A DNA stretch of 6,709 bases. Origin: Bacteroidota bacterium (GTDB taxonomy: Bacteria > Bacteroidota > Ignavibacteria > UBA10030 > UBA6906). The DNA lies in NCBI GenBank assembly GCA_003541875.1, contig DPLS01000034.1, positions 1-6,709 on the forward strand, given 5' to 3'. Numbering within the stretch: the stretch's first letter is position 1; every line of letters begins with the position of its first letter. The notes beneath the pieces are model-generated. The model did no database searches, had not been told where the DNA came from, and saw only the letters and a program-made list of their open reading frames with translations. Shown in pieces: positions 1 to 5,585 of the stretch. Position numbers and translations under genes: made by a program.

Positions 1-908
1 TCTTCAATGCGTTTGGCGATATTTTTGGAGGTGGATTCGGCGGATCGATCTTCGACACGATGTTCGGTGACCAGACACGCCAGCGTCAACGCACGAGCCA
101 GGGCACACCGGGTTCTGATCTCAAAATCAGGCTCAAACTGACGCTGGAAGAAATCGCAGAGGGGGCTGAAAAGAAGCTCAAGATAAAGAAGTGGAAAACC
201 TGCGACACGTGCAAAGGGTCAGGCGCAAAGTCGGCACACCAAAAGGTCACTTGCCCGGTCTGCAGTGGAACCGGTGAACTCCGTCAAGTGTCACGTTCCG
301 TGTTCGGTCAATTCGTCAACATCTCAACATGCAACAATTGTGGCGGTGAAGGGAAGATCATTCAGGAACCGTGCCTCTCGTGCAAGGGCGATGGCCGGGT
401 GCAGGGTGAGACAACAATCAAGGTGAATATACCCGCAGGCGTGAGCGAAGGGAACTACATCCCTCTTCGAGGCGAAGGGAACGTCGGACGGCGCGGCGGA
501 CCTTCGGGTGACATTATCGTGGTCATCGAAGAGGAGCCACACGCATTCCTCGTCCGCAATAGTGATGACGTTGTGCTGGACTTGCTGGTAAGTTTCCCGG
601 AAGCCGCACTGGGAGCCGAGATTGCCGTACCTACGCTTTCGGGTCGTGCGAAACTCAAGATTGAGCCCGGCACACAATCAGGGAGAATTCTCCGGATGAG
701 AGAGAAGGGCATTCCACACCTGAATAGCTATGGGCGGGGTGACCAACTCGTGCGAGTGAATGTGTGGATCCCCACATCCCTGACAAGCCAGGAACGGGGT
801 GCTCTCAAGGCCCTCGAACAATTCGAAAACATCAACCCGAAGGAAGGCGACAAATCCGCCAACTCCGACAAGAGTTTCTTCGAGCGGATGAAGAAGGCGT
901 TCTCCTGA
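1..908 (+). CDS. dnaJ: Chaperone protein DnaJ, 5'-truncated by window edge
   Basis: DnaJ is the Hsp40 co-chaperone that delivers unfolded proteins to DnaK and stimulates its ATPase in the cytoplasm. The open frame runs in from the left edge (first full codon at base 3), so the ATG at 60 is internal and not the start. Visible in order: the end of a Gly/Phe-rich linker (FGDIFGGGFGG, bases 15-47); a zinc-binding domain with four CxxCxGxG repeats (CDTCKGSG, CPVCSGTG, CNNCGGEG, CLSCKGDG, about bases 201-392); then the two beta-sandwich substrate-binding domains (VNIPAGVSEG, LRGEGNVGRRGG, then GTQSGRILRMREKGIP) and the C-terminal dimerisation end. About 301 residues are present. Full-length DnaJ is roughly 370-390, so only the J domain (with its HPD motif) and the start of the linker lie outside. 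All eight zinc-ligand cysteines are intact. Identification is secure; it is the type I DnaJ and not CbpA, which lacks the zinc fingers. Confidence 0.97.
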   Translation, partial: FNAFGDIFGGGFGGSIFDTMFGDQTRQRQRTSQGTPGSDLKIRLKLTLEEIAEGAEKKLKIKKWKTCDTCKGSGAKSAHQKVTCPVCSGTGELRQVSRSVFGQFVNISTCNNCGGEGKIIQEPCLSCKGDGRVQGETTIKVNIPAGVSEGNYIPLRGEGNVGRRGGPSGDIIVVIEEEPHAFLVRNSDDVVLDLLVSFPEAALGAEIAVPTLSGRAKLKIEPGTQSGRILRMREKGIPHLNSYGRGDQLVRVNVWIPTSLTSQERGALKALEQFENINPKEGDKSANSDKSFFERMKKAFS

Positions 909-950
909 TCCACTTCATAGCCTAGTTGGCGTAATTTCCTTTCACGCGTG

Positions 951-959
951 AGGGGGTGA
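951..959 (+). promoter_or_regulatory. Strong Shine-Dalgarno site that decides the start of the ComEA-like gene
   Basis: AGGGGGTGA matches the anti-Shine-Dalgarno complement closely and sits 5 bases before the ATG at 965. A GTG at 956 in the same frame would begin inside this site and have no ribosome binding site of its own. The ATG at 965 is therefore the better start. This is inferred from spacing only. Confidence 0.7.
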
Positions 960-964
960 ACTTC

Positions 965-1441
965 ATGAAGTTCCTCTCATACTTTCAATCGTTTGGCTTC
1001 ACGCGCAACGAGATCAAAGTAATCTTGCTGCTGAGTTGCACTTTCCTCGTGGGTCTCGCTATCCGGTACTACAATTCTTCCCCAATCTCAGTGAATCCTC
1101 CTGCGAAGGAATTTGACTATTCGATCCCGGACAGCCTCTTTCATTCGCGTGCGAAGAAAAACGGAGAAGCTCCCGGAATGAAATCCGGCGATTCAATTCG
1201 GAGCGGGTCTTCGCTCACCCGAGCGAAAGATGTTACGAGACCCGGATCGATAGTCAACATCAACACCGCAACCAAAACAGAATTGGTGAGACTCCCCGGG
1301 ATCGGGGAAGCGTATGCAGAACGGATTGTTGCTTATCGGAACGAGCATGGCCCGTTCGAATCGGTCGATCAACTGGCGAAAGTGAAGGGTATTGGCAAGA
1401 AGAGGATGGAACATCTCCGCCCATTTGTCCGCACCCAATAG
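965..1441 (+). CDS. ComEA-like membrane-anchored helix-hairpin-helix DNA-binding protein
   Basis: Predicted protein of 158 residues. Residues about 17-33 (IKVILLLSCTFLVGLAI) form one hydrophobic segment, preceded by a short N-terminal stretch with K/R residues; this looks like a signal anchor. A polar, Ser/Lys-rich linker follows (about 35-95), then a C-terminal tandem helix-hairpin-helix domain of about 62 residues: VNINTATKTELVRLPGIG, AERIVAYRNEHGPF, then VKGIGKKRMEHLRPFV. The VNINTA start and two G-I-G hairpins are the ComEA signature. In competent bacteria ComEA binds incoming double-stranded DNA at the outer face of the inner membrane; many bacteria carry such proteins with no proven competence role. 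The GTG at 956 is an alternative start, but the Shine-Dalgarno site favours the ATG at 965. It lies 56 bp after dnaJ and may be read with it. No ComEC or ComF is visible nearby, so the uptake role is inferred from family only. Confidence 0.88.
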   Translation: MKFLSYFQSFGFTRNEIKVILLLSCTFLVGLAIRYYNSSPISVNPPAKEFDYSIPDSLFHSRAKKNGEAPGMKSGDSIRSGSSLTRAKDVTRPGSIVNINTATKTELVRLPGIGEAYAERIVAYRNEHGPFESVDQLAKVKGIGKKRMEHLRPFVRTQ

Positions 1442-1494
1442 GCGCGTTCTTTCCCGGTCTGCTCTTTGGAGCGGGTGGGGTTGGATTCACTTTC

Positions 1495-1523
1495 TTGACT
1501 AACTCTTCCCTTTTTCACATATT
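1495..1523 (+). promoter_or_regulatory. Possible sigma-70-type promoter upstream of the PilM-like gene
   Basis: TTGACT (5 of 6 to the -35 consensus) is followed after 17 bases by CATATT (4 of 6 to the -10 consensus). It lies in the 161-base gap before the gene at 1603, the largest gap before the coaD cluster and a sensible place for a promoter. It would give a leader of about 70 bases. The weak -10 and the uncertain lineage keep confidence low. I see no convincing intrinsic terminator in this gap. Confidence 0.35.
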
Positions 1524-1602
1524 AGAGCCGCAGTGGCACAACTGACTCGTGCGGTCGCCTCACCACGTCGTACCACAATTGATTCTTCAGAGGTAGCTCC
1601 CC

Positions 1603-2502
1603 ATGGCTGTCAAGCAATCAGTCCTCGGTATAAGCCTTAGCGATAAGAGCCTACAGGCTGTGGAAATTGAACAAGACGGAAATTCAAACACTCTGACAGC
1701 TATTGACGAGTGGGAGAACACTTTCGCAACGAACAAAGAAGATGATGGGAGCGGCGAAGCGAAGTTCGTTGATTACCTCACCGCGTTTATGAAGGTGAAC
1801 CGGGTCAAGGCAAAAAAAGTTTCCGTTGCACTCGATACTGCGCATCTTGTCCTGAACACCATTCCGATGGAAGATTCGCTCTCTCGCATAGAGCTTAACG
1901 AGCATACAAACTGGGAACTGAGCCAGTTGTTCCCGGAAACGCAACCAAAGGAATTCGTCACCGACGTCCACGTCCTTACTCAGCACCAGTCGGATCATTG
2001 GAATGAAGTACTGAGCGTCTCGGTGAGGCGGTCAGATGCCTACAGAATACAACGCGCCGTTACGAAGCTCGGTCTCGATCTTCACGTCCTGGATGTGGAC
2101 CACTTCAGTGCCGACACTGCCCTGCGCACAAACTACCCGGATACAAACAGAAAGTACCTTGCTCTCGTCGGCGTCAAGGAGAACAGGCTCGACATAAGCC
2201 TGATCAAGAATGGCAACATGGAGTCGTACAGCTATTGTGTTGTGCAATCGGACAAAGAAATCGTCGATCAGATTGCGAACCTTGCGCGCGAAACAAAAGG
2301 CATATACTCCATCACAGTGTACGGCCCGTACCTGGACAAGGACTTGCTCGTACAAATCCGCCGTGCATCGACAATGCTGATCGAAGCACTCAACCCACTT
2401 CGCCACGTAAAGGTTGCCGATTCACTACGCCTCGCCGAGCATCTTACTGTCCCCTCATATCGTTTTGCTTCAGCCGTTGGTGTTGCTCTGCGGCGGGAAT
2501 AG
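1603..2502 (+). CDS. PilM-like actin-fold (ASKHA) protein, degenerate nucleotide-binding motifs
   Basis: Predicted protein of 299 residues. The overall pattern follows PilM, the cytoplasmic actin-like protein of type IV pilus and type II secretion inner-membrane platforms: an N-terminal beta-hairpin (VLGISLSDKSLQAVEIE, residues 7-23), a central region with ALDTAHLVLNTIPM and HTNWELSQLFPE (compare the 'WEAEQYIPF' stretch of PilM), then LHVLDVDHFSADTAL, the second strand pair LALVGVKENRLDISLIKNG, and a C-terminal ending NPLRHVKV...YRFASAVGVALRR that closely resembles the PilM end. In canonical PilM the first phosphate motif reads like GIDIGSSSVK; here the Asp and Gly are SLSD, and the second motif (normally DIG.) is GVKEN. 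ATP binding may therefore be lost; this is inference. No signal peptide or membrane segment is seen. AGAGGT lies 8 bases before the ATG. The next gene begins 3 bp after its stop. No other pilus gene is in the window, so its partner is unknown. Fold assignment is fairly good; function is not established. Confidence 0.7.
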   Translation: MAVKQSVLGISLSDKSLQAVEIEQDGNSNTLTAIDEWENTFATNKEDDGSGEAKFVDYLTAFMKVNRVKAKKVSVALDTAHLVLNTIPMEDSLSRIELNEHTNWELSQLFPETQPKEFVTDVHVLTQHQSDHWNEVLSVSVRRSDAYRIQRAVTKLGLDLHVLDVDHFSADTALRTNYPDTNRKYLALVGVKENRLDISLIKNGNMESYSYCVVQSDKEIVDQIANLARETKGIYSITVYGPYLDKDLLVQIRRASTMLIEALNPLRHVKVADSLRLAEHLTVPSYRFASAVGVALRRE

Positions 2503-2505
2503 CCG

Positions 2506-3072
2506 ATGCGGGTCATTACCGGACTCTACAAAGGCAGACTCCTCAAGACTGTGAACGATCTGTCCGTCCGCCCTGCAACTGACCGCGTCAAGCAGACGAT
2601 CTTCGACATGCTTTCGAACCGGATAGACCTGGAGGGAGCCCGAATACTTGACTTATTCGCCGGCAGCGGCAGTCTTGGCATCGAAGCATTGAGCCGCGGC
2701 GCAAGCCACGCAACATTTGTTGAGACGTATGCCGACGCGCTGAATTTCATCGAGAGGAATGTTGAAGCGTTGGGATGTGAAGCCGCCACAGAAATACTCT
2801 CCATGGATGCGATGCAGTTCCTCCGTCGGTCTCAAGACCGTTTTGATCTCGTGTTTGCGGACCCCCCCTACGCGTACGATGAGACCGCGAGCATTCCATC
2901 GGTGGTATTCCAGGATAAGATACTCAAGAGGCATGGTTACCTGCTGATCGAGCACGCATCCAAACTCGAATTCAGCAGCACGCCACTCTACCATGCCGGA
3001 CCGTCCAGGAAGTTTGGACGGACGGTAGTGACTTTCTTTCATCACCCACGAGAACAGGAAACATCCTCATGA
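2506..3072 (+). CDS. rsmD: 16S rRNA (guanine(966)-N2)-methyltransferase RsmD
   Basis: RsmD methylates N2 of G966 in 16S rRNA (E. coli numbering) using S-adenosylmethionine, acting on assembled or nearly assembled 30S particles. The 188-residue length is typical. Visible: the N-terminal MRVITGLYKGR and RPATDRVKQTIFDML (residues 22-36), diagnostic of RsmD; the SAM-binding motif I LDLFAGSGSLGIEALSRGA (48-66); an acidic residue after the next strand (FVETY, 71-75); and the catalytic motif IV DPPY (119-122). The C-terminal Rossmann part is complete. Its ATG is 3 bp after the upstream stop with no strong Shine-Dalgarno, so translational coupling is likely. Its stop overlaps the start of coaD as ATGA, the very common rsmD-coaD pairing. 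Identification is secure. Confidence 0.95.
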   Translation: MRVITGLYKGRLLKTVNDLSVRPATDRVKQTIFDMLSNRIDLEGARILDLFAGSGSLGIEALSRGASHATFVETYADALNFIERNVEALGCEAATEILSMDAMQFLRRSQDRFDLVFADPPYAYDETASIPSVVFQDKILKRHGYLLIEHASKLEFSSTPLYHAGPSRKFGRTVVTFFHHPREQETSS

Positions 3073-3566
3073 CCAAACGGATAGCAGTCTATCCAGGCAC
3101 GTTCGACCCGATAACCTACGGGCACATGGACGTCATCAAGCGGGGCACGAACTTGTTCGACAAAGTGATTGTGTTGGTTGCACGAAATTCTACCAAGACT
3201 CCCCTGTTCTCCGGAGATGAACGCGTTAAGATGATCAGGGGGCTGTTCAAGAACAATCATCGGGTGTCAGTCGATGTCTTCGATGGACTGCTGGTTGAGT
3301 ATGTCCGACGGCGGAATGCCACGGCGATCATCCGAGGCCTCCGCGCAGTCTCAGATTTCGAATTCGAATTCCAGATGGCACTCACCAATCGAAAAATGGA
3401 CGGAACCATCGACACGATCTTTCTCGTTCCTGATGAGCGCTATACCTATCTCAACTCCACCATCGTGAGGGAGATTGCCCGACTTGGCGGCGACGTGTCG
3501 GACTTCGTTCCTCCAACCGTCCGAAAGTACCTGACTGCAAAGCTGAAGTCTCTCTCCAGGCGATAG
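3069..3566 (+). CDS. coaD: Phosphopantetheine adenylyltransferase CoaD
   Basis: CoaD transfers AMP from ATP to 4'-phosphopantetheine, giving dephospho-CoA and pyrophosphate; this is the penultimate step of coenzyme A synthesis, in the cytoplasm. The 165-residue length is normal. The nucleotidyltransferase signature is intact: YPGTFDPITYGHMDVI (residues 8-23), with Thr16 and His19 as the T-x-G-H motif equivalent to E. coli Thr15/His18. Also visible are IIRGLRAVSDFEFEFQMAL (88-106), with the phosphate-contacting Arg and the family's DFEFEFQMA segment, and the adenine-side YLNSTIVRE (about 128-136), where most homologues read ISSS or similar. An AGGAA site lies 8 bases before the ATG. The start overlaps the rsmD stop by 4 bases (ATGA), so translation is probably coupled. 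The aminotransferase homologue follows after 9 bp. Confidence 0.96.
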   Translation: MTKRIAVYPGTFDPITYGHMDVIKRGTNLFDKVIVLVARNSTKTPLFSGDERVKMIRGLFKNNHRVSVDVFDGLLVEYVRRRNATAIIRGLRAVSDFEFEFQMALTNRKMDGTIDTIFLVPDERYTYLNSTIVREIARLGGDVSDFVPPTVRKYLTAKLKSLSRR

Positions 3567-3575
3567 TATCCCTCC

Positions 3576-4775
3576 ATGCTCACCCTATCACGCAAGATCC
3601 AGAACAGCGGACATTCCCCCACAATTGCCATTGCTGAGAAAGCACGGCGCTTGCAGGCCTCCGGTGTCGACGTCGCCAATCTCACTGCGGGCGAGCCGGA
3701 CTTCCCAACGCCGCGGCACGTCAAGGAAGCTGCAATCATCGCGATAGAGCAGAACTTCACAAAGTACACACCAAACCAGGGCGCCCCAGATCTCATCCAA
3801 GCGATCGTCAGAAAGTTCTCGCTTGAAAACAATGTCCATTTTGAGCCGAGCCAGATTCTTGTTTCGAATGGAGCAAAGCAGTCTGTCTTCAATGCCCTGC
3901 AAGTAATCTGCAACAAGGGGGACGAAGTTGTTCTCATTGCTCCACACTGCCCAGACTATCCCGAGATGGTCAGGCTGGTGGATGCTGTCCCAATAGTCGT
4001 GAAGTCGAACATCGAACACCACTTTGTTCCTGATGCACGAGACATCCGGAAAGCGATCAATCAAAAAACCAAAGCCATTCTTCTCAACTCGCCGAACAAT
4101 CCGGCAGGGAGCGTGTACAGTCGAAGTCTCCTTGAAGAGATCGCAAGTATGGCCAAGGATGCCGGAGTCTACGTTATCAGCGATGAAGTATACGAGAAAC
4201 TGGTCTATGATGGCAACAGGCACTTCAGTGTCGGTTCGCTGAAGAAGATCAGAGACCAGGTGATTACGGTAAACGGCTTCTCAATGGCTTTCTCGATGTC
4301 CGGATGGCGCATCGGCTACATGGGTGGTCCGACTACCGTGATCGAAGCGGCAGCCAGACTGCAGAGTCAACATACGTTTGGTGCAAATTCCCTGGCGCAG
4401 AAAGCTGCCGTTGCGGCCCTCAGCGGATCGACAAGAGAGCTTGAAGACATGGTGGACGAGTTCAGGCGTCGAAGAGATTTCGTCATCGACTCATTCTCCG
4501 CCATACGCGATGTTTCAGTCTCCACGCCAAAAGGAACCTTCTTCGTCTTTTTCAGCGTGGAGAAGTTCTACGGAAGGAAGTTCAACGACCAACGCATGAA
4601 GAACTCCGTGGAGATGGCCGACTATCTTCTTGGGCATCACGGCGTTGCGACAAGTCCCGGCGTAGCATTTGGCGATGATAGCTGTTTGAGAGTCTCGTTT
4701 GCCTGTTCCATGTCGGAACTTGAACGAGGAATGAAGCGTTTGAAAAGTGGGCTCGGAGAACTAAACTACGGATGA
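3576..4775 (+). CDS. Class I/II aminotransferase homologue lacking the PLP lysine (probable pseudoenzyme)
   Basis: A 399-residue fold-type I protein, full length for aspartate aminotransferase-like enzymes, which normally swap amino groups between Asp/Glu-type amino acids and 2-oxo acids using pyridoxal phosphate. Most landmarks are present: TAGEPDFPTP (37-46), Tyr64 of KYTPNQG, SNGAKQS (98-104), NSPNNPAG (171-178, Asn175 equivalent to AspC Asn194), SDEVYEKLVYDG (202-213, Asp203 and Tyr206 equivalent to Asp222 and Tyr225), SGWRIGY (242-248, Arg244), and LRVSFACS (371-378, Arg372, the carboxylate-binding Arg386 equivalent). The Schiff-base lysine is missing: the usual GFSKAF reads GFSMAF, with Met237 encoded by ATG at 4284-4286. 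The PLP-stacking tryptophan in the PYWVSY motif is also lost (PHCPDY, Cys125). The frame is otherwise undamaged, so this is not ordinary decay. The protein may bind a ligand, do non-aminotransferase chemistry, or be an inactive partner of the paralogue at 6101. A single sequencing error (AAG to ATG) could explain the lysine but not the tryptophan site. There is no strong Shine-Dalgarno; it follows coaD after 9 bp and is probably translated by coupling. Confidence 0.9.
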   Translation: MLTLSRKIQNSGHSPTIAIAEKARRLQASGVDVANLTAGEPDFPTPRHVKEAAIIAIEQNFTKYTPNQGAPDLIQAIVRKFSLENNVHFEPSQILVSNGAKQSVFNALQVICNKGDEVVLIAPHCPDYPEMVRLVDAVPIVVKSNIEHHFVPDARDIRKAINQKTKAILLNSPNNPAGSVYSRSLLEEIASMAKDAGVYVISDEVYEKLVYDGNRHFSVGSLKKIRDQVITVNGFSMAFSMSGWRIGYMGGPTTVIEAAARLQSQHTFGANSLAQKAAVAALSGSTRELEDMVDEFRRRRDFVIDSFSAIRDVSVSTPKGTFFVFFSVEKFYGRKFNDQRMKNSVEMADYLLGHHGVATSPGVAFGDDSCLRVSFACSMSELERGMKRLKSGLGELNYG

Positions 4776-4780
4776 TAGAG

Positions 4781-4921
4781 ATGGACACGGAAATGAATGA
4801 GGAGAAGAAGGAATCGAAGCTTCTCTATAAAGATATCACATATCAGGTCATCGGGACGGCGATGGAAATCCAGTAGGTGTTGAGGTGAGAGTTTTTGGAG
4901 TTCTTTGTGGAGGAAACGTTA
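4781..4921 (+). pseudogene. Remnant of a GxxExxY-family gene (N-terminal part only)
   Basis: From the ATG at 4781 the frame reads ...SKLLYKDITYQVIGTAMEIQ and then stops (TAG, 4874-4876). In the same frame, VLR-stop (TGA, 4886-4888) and EFLEFFVEETL follow. GxxExxY proteins, a small PD-(D/E)xK nuclease-like family of unknown role, normally read LLY..ITY.IIGAAMEVHK.LGPGFLESVYEEAL here, so family identity continues across both stops. Nothing recognisable remains after about 4921, where a palindromic element begins 10 bases later. The remnant starts 5 bp after the aminotransferase stop. The family normally has about 120-130 residues, so most of the gene is gone. The assignment rests on the N-terminal motif alone. 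Confidence 0.72.
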
Positions 4922-4930
4922 GATCCATCA

Positions 4931-5079
4931 GAACTCATCCCCCGACCCCTTCTCTTCATGGAAGAGAAGGGGAGTATAGTACCATGATCTTCGAAACAGA
5001 TAAGTCCCTCTCTTTCTCAAAGAGAGGCCTGCCCGCCTTGGGGTATTCTCAGGAGCAGGCGGGGATTTAGGGTGAGTTC
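4931..5079 (+). repeat. Palindromic element A (about 149 bp) with imperfect terminal inverted repeats
   Basis: The left end is GAACTCATCCCCC and the right end is the inverse complement form GGGTGAGTTC; over 19 bp the two ends match at 13 positions. Inside are a perfect 12-bp hairpin with a 3-base loop (CCCCTTCTCTTC 4946-4957, GAAGAGAAGGGG 4961-4972), a 9-bp hairpin with a 3-base loop (CCTCTCTTT 5007-5015, AAAGAGAGG 5019-5027), and a 7-bp stem (CCCGCCT 5032-5038, AGGCGGG 5057-5063). No T-run follows any of the hairpins, so they do not look like intrinsic terminators. The strand is nominal. The element resembles a non-coding repeat of the MITE or REP type. The class has not been identified from a database. 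Confidence 0.75.
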
Positions 5080-5093
5080 CAGAAACAACAACT

Positions 5094-5474
5094 ATGAGCC
5101 TGAGCCGTTCACCAAAACTGGTTACTGTTGCAAAGGCCTCTGCGCGGGACTTACGTCGCAGGTAGACCAAGGGCGAGTCGCTCCTTTGGGATGTCGTACG
5201 CAATAGAAGGTTTGTGGGGAAGAAGTTCTTGCGTCAGCACCCCATTCTCGTGGAGTATCAGAACAAGGAAACATTCTTCATCGCGGATTTTTATTGTGCT
5301 GAGGCAAGGCTGGTTGTGGAGATTGACGGAACAATTCATGACAACCAAGTGAAGCGAGATGAATCGCGAACCGCCATCCTCAATGATCGAGGATTCAATG
5401 TTATTCGATTCGAGAATGAGGCGCTCGAAGAGCGGCTTGACGAAGTTTTGGAGGAACTGAAGAAGTATTTGTGA
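5094..5474 (+). pseudogene. DUF559-type nuclease-like gene interrupted by one amber stop
   Basis: The frame from ATG 5094 gives a full DUF559-length protein (126 codons) with a single interruption: ARDLRRR-TAG-TKGESLLWDVVRNRRFVGKKFLRQHPI, the stop at 5163-5165 (codon 24). The family commonly reads LRKNQTKAE..LW..LRNR...KFRRQHPI here, so a CAG to TAG change fits. The fold core follows: ADFYCAEARLVVEIDG (residues 64-79), with Asp65 and Glu76-x-Asp78 as a likely PD-(D/E)xK-type acidic set, then His82, RDESRTAIL and GFNVIRFEN. A GTG at 5214 could restart the protein but would drop the first helices. DUF559 proteins are related in fold to very-short-patch-repair endonucleases; their true role is mostly unknown. 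The gene lies between palindromic elements A and B, and its TGA stop overlaps the first bases of element B. I call it a pseudogene because TAG is the normal stop of four other genes in this window. Confidence 0.8.
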
Positions 5475-5543
5475 ACTCACCCCCTTCCCCTCTCTTTCGC
5501 AAAGAGAGGGGAGAATTGGTCGATCGTTGCAAGGGGTGAGTTC
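5473..5543 (+). repeat. Palindromic element B (71 bp) with perfect 11-bp terminal inverted repeats
   Basis: The ends are GAACTCACCCC (5473-5483) and GGGGTGAGTTC (5533-5543), exact reverse complements. Inside is a perfect 11-bp stem with a CGC loop (CCCCTCTCTTT 5487-5497, AAAGAGAGGGG 5501-5511). Both the ends and the CCTCTCTTT/AAAGAGAGG core are shared with element A, so the two belong to one repeat family. It contains no gene. It ends 43 bp before the FmdB gene. I see no clear target-site duplication. The strand is nominal. Confidence 0.8.
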
Positions 5544-5585
5544 AACATTGCGGGAGAACATAGAAGGACGAAACAAGGAGAAACA

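Noticed and set aside
956..958. GTG as the start of the ComEA-like gene
   Set aside because: It lies inside the strong AGGGGGTGA ribosome binding site that is well placed for the ATG at 965.
1534..1539. Sigma-54 -24 element (TGGCAC) before the PilM-like gene
   Set aside because: No GC of a -12 element lies at the required spacing.
4946..4972. Rho-independent terminator after the aminotransferase gene
   Set aside because: The 12-bp hairpin is perfect, but no T-run follows, and it is part of a repeat family with the same hairpin elsewhere.
4874..5165. Amber recoding, suggested by TAG codons within two nuclease-like frames
   Set aside because: Four ordinary genes in the window end in TAG, and the GxxExxY relic also has a TGA and is cut short, so decay explains both.
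5214..5474. Intact short DUF559 gene starting at GTG 5214
   Set aside because: Family motifs (LRRR, TKGESLLW) continue upstream in the same frame across the TAG to an ATG at 5094, so this is the remainder of a longer broken gene. A restart product is possible but unsupported.
4931..5543. CRISPR array, suggested by repeated CTCTCTTT motifs
   Set aside because: The copies are palindromic, differ in sequence and are irregularly spaced with a gene between them; there are no equal spacers.
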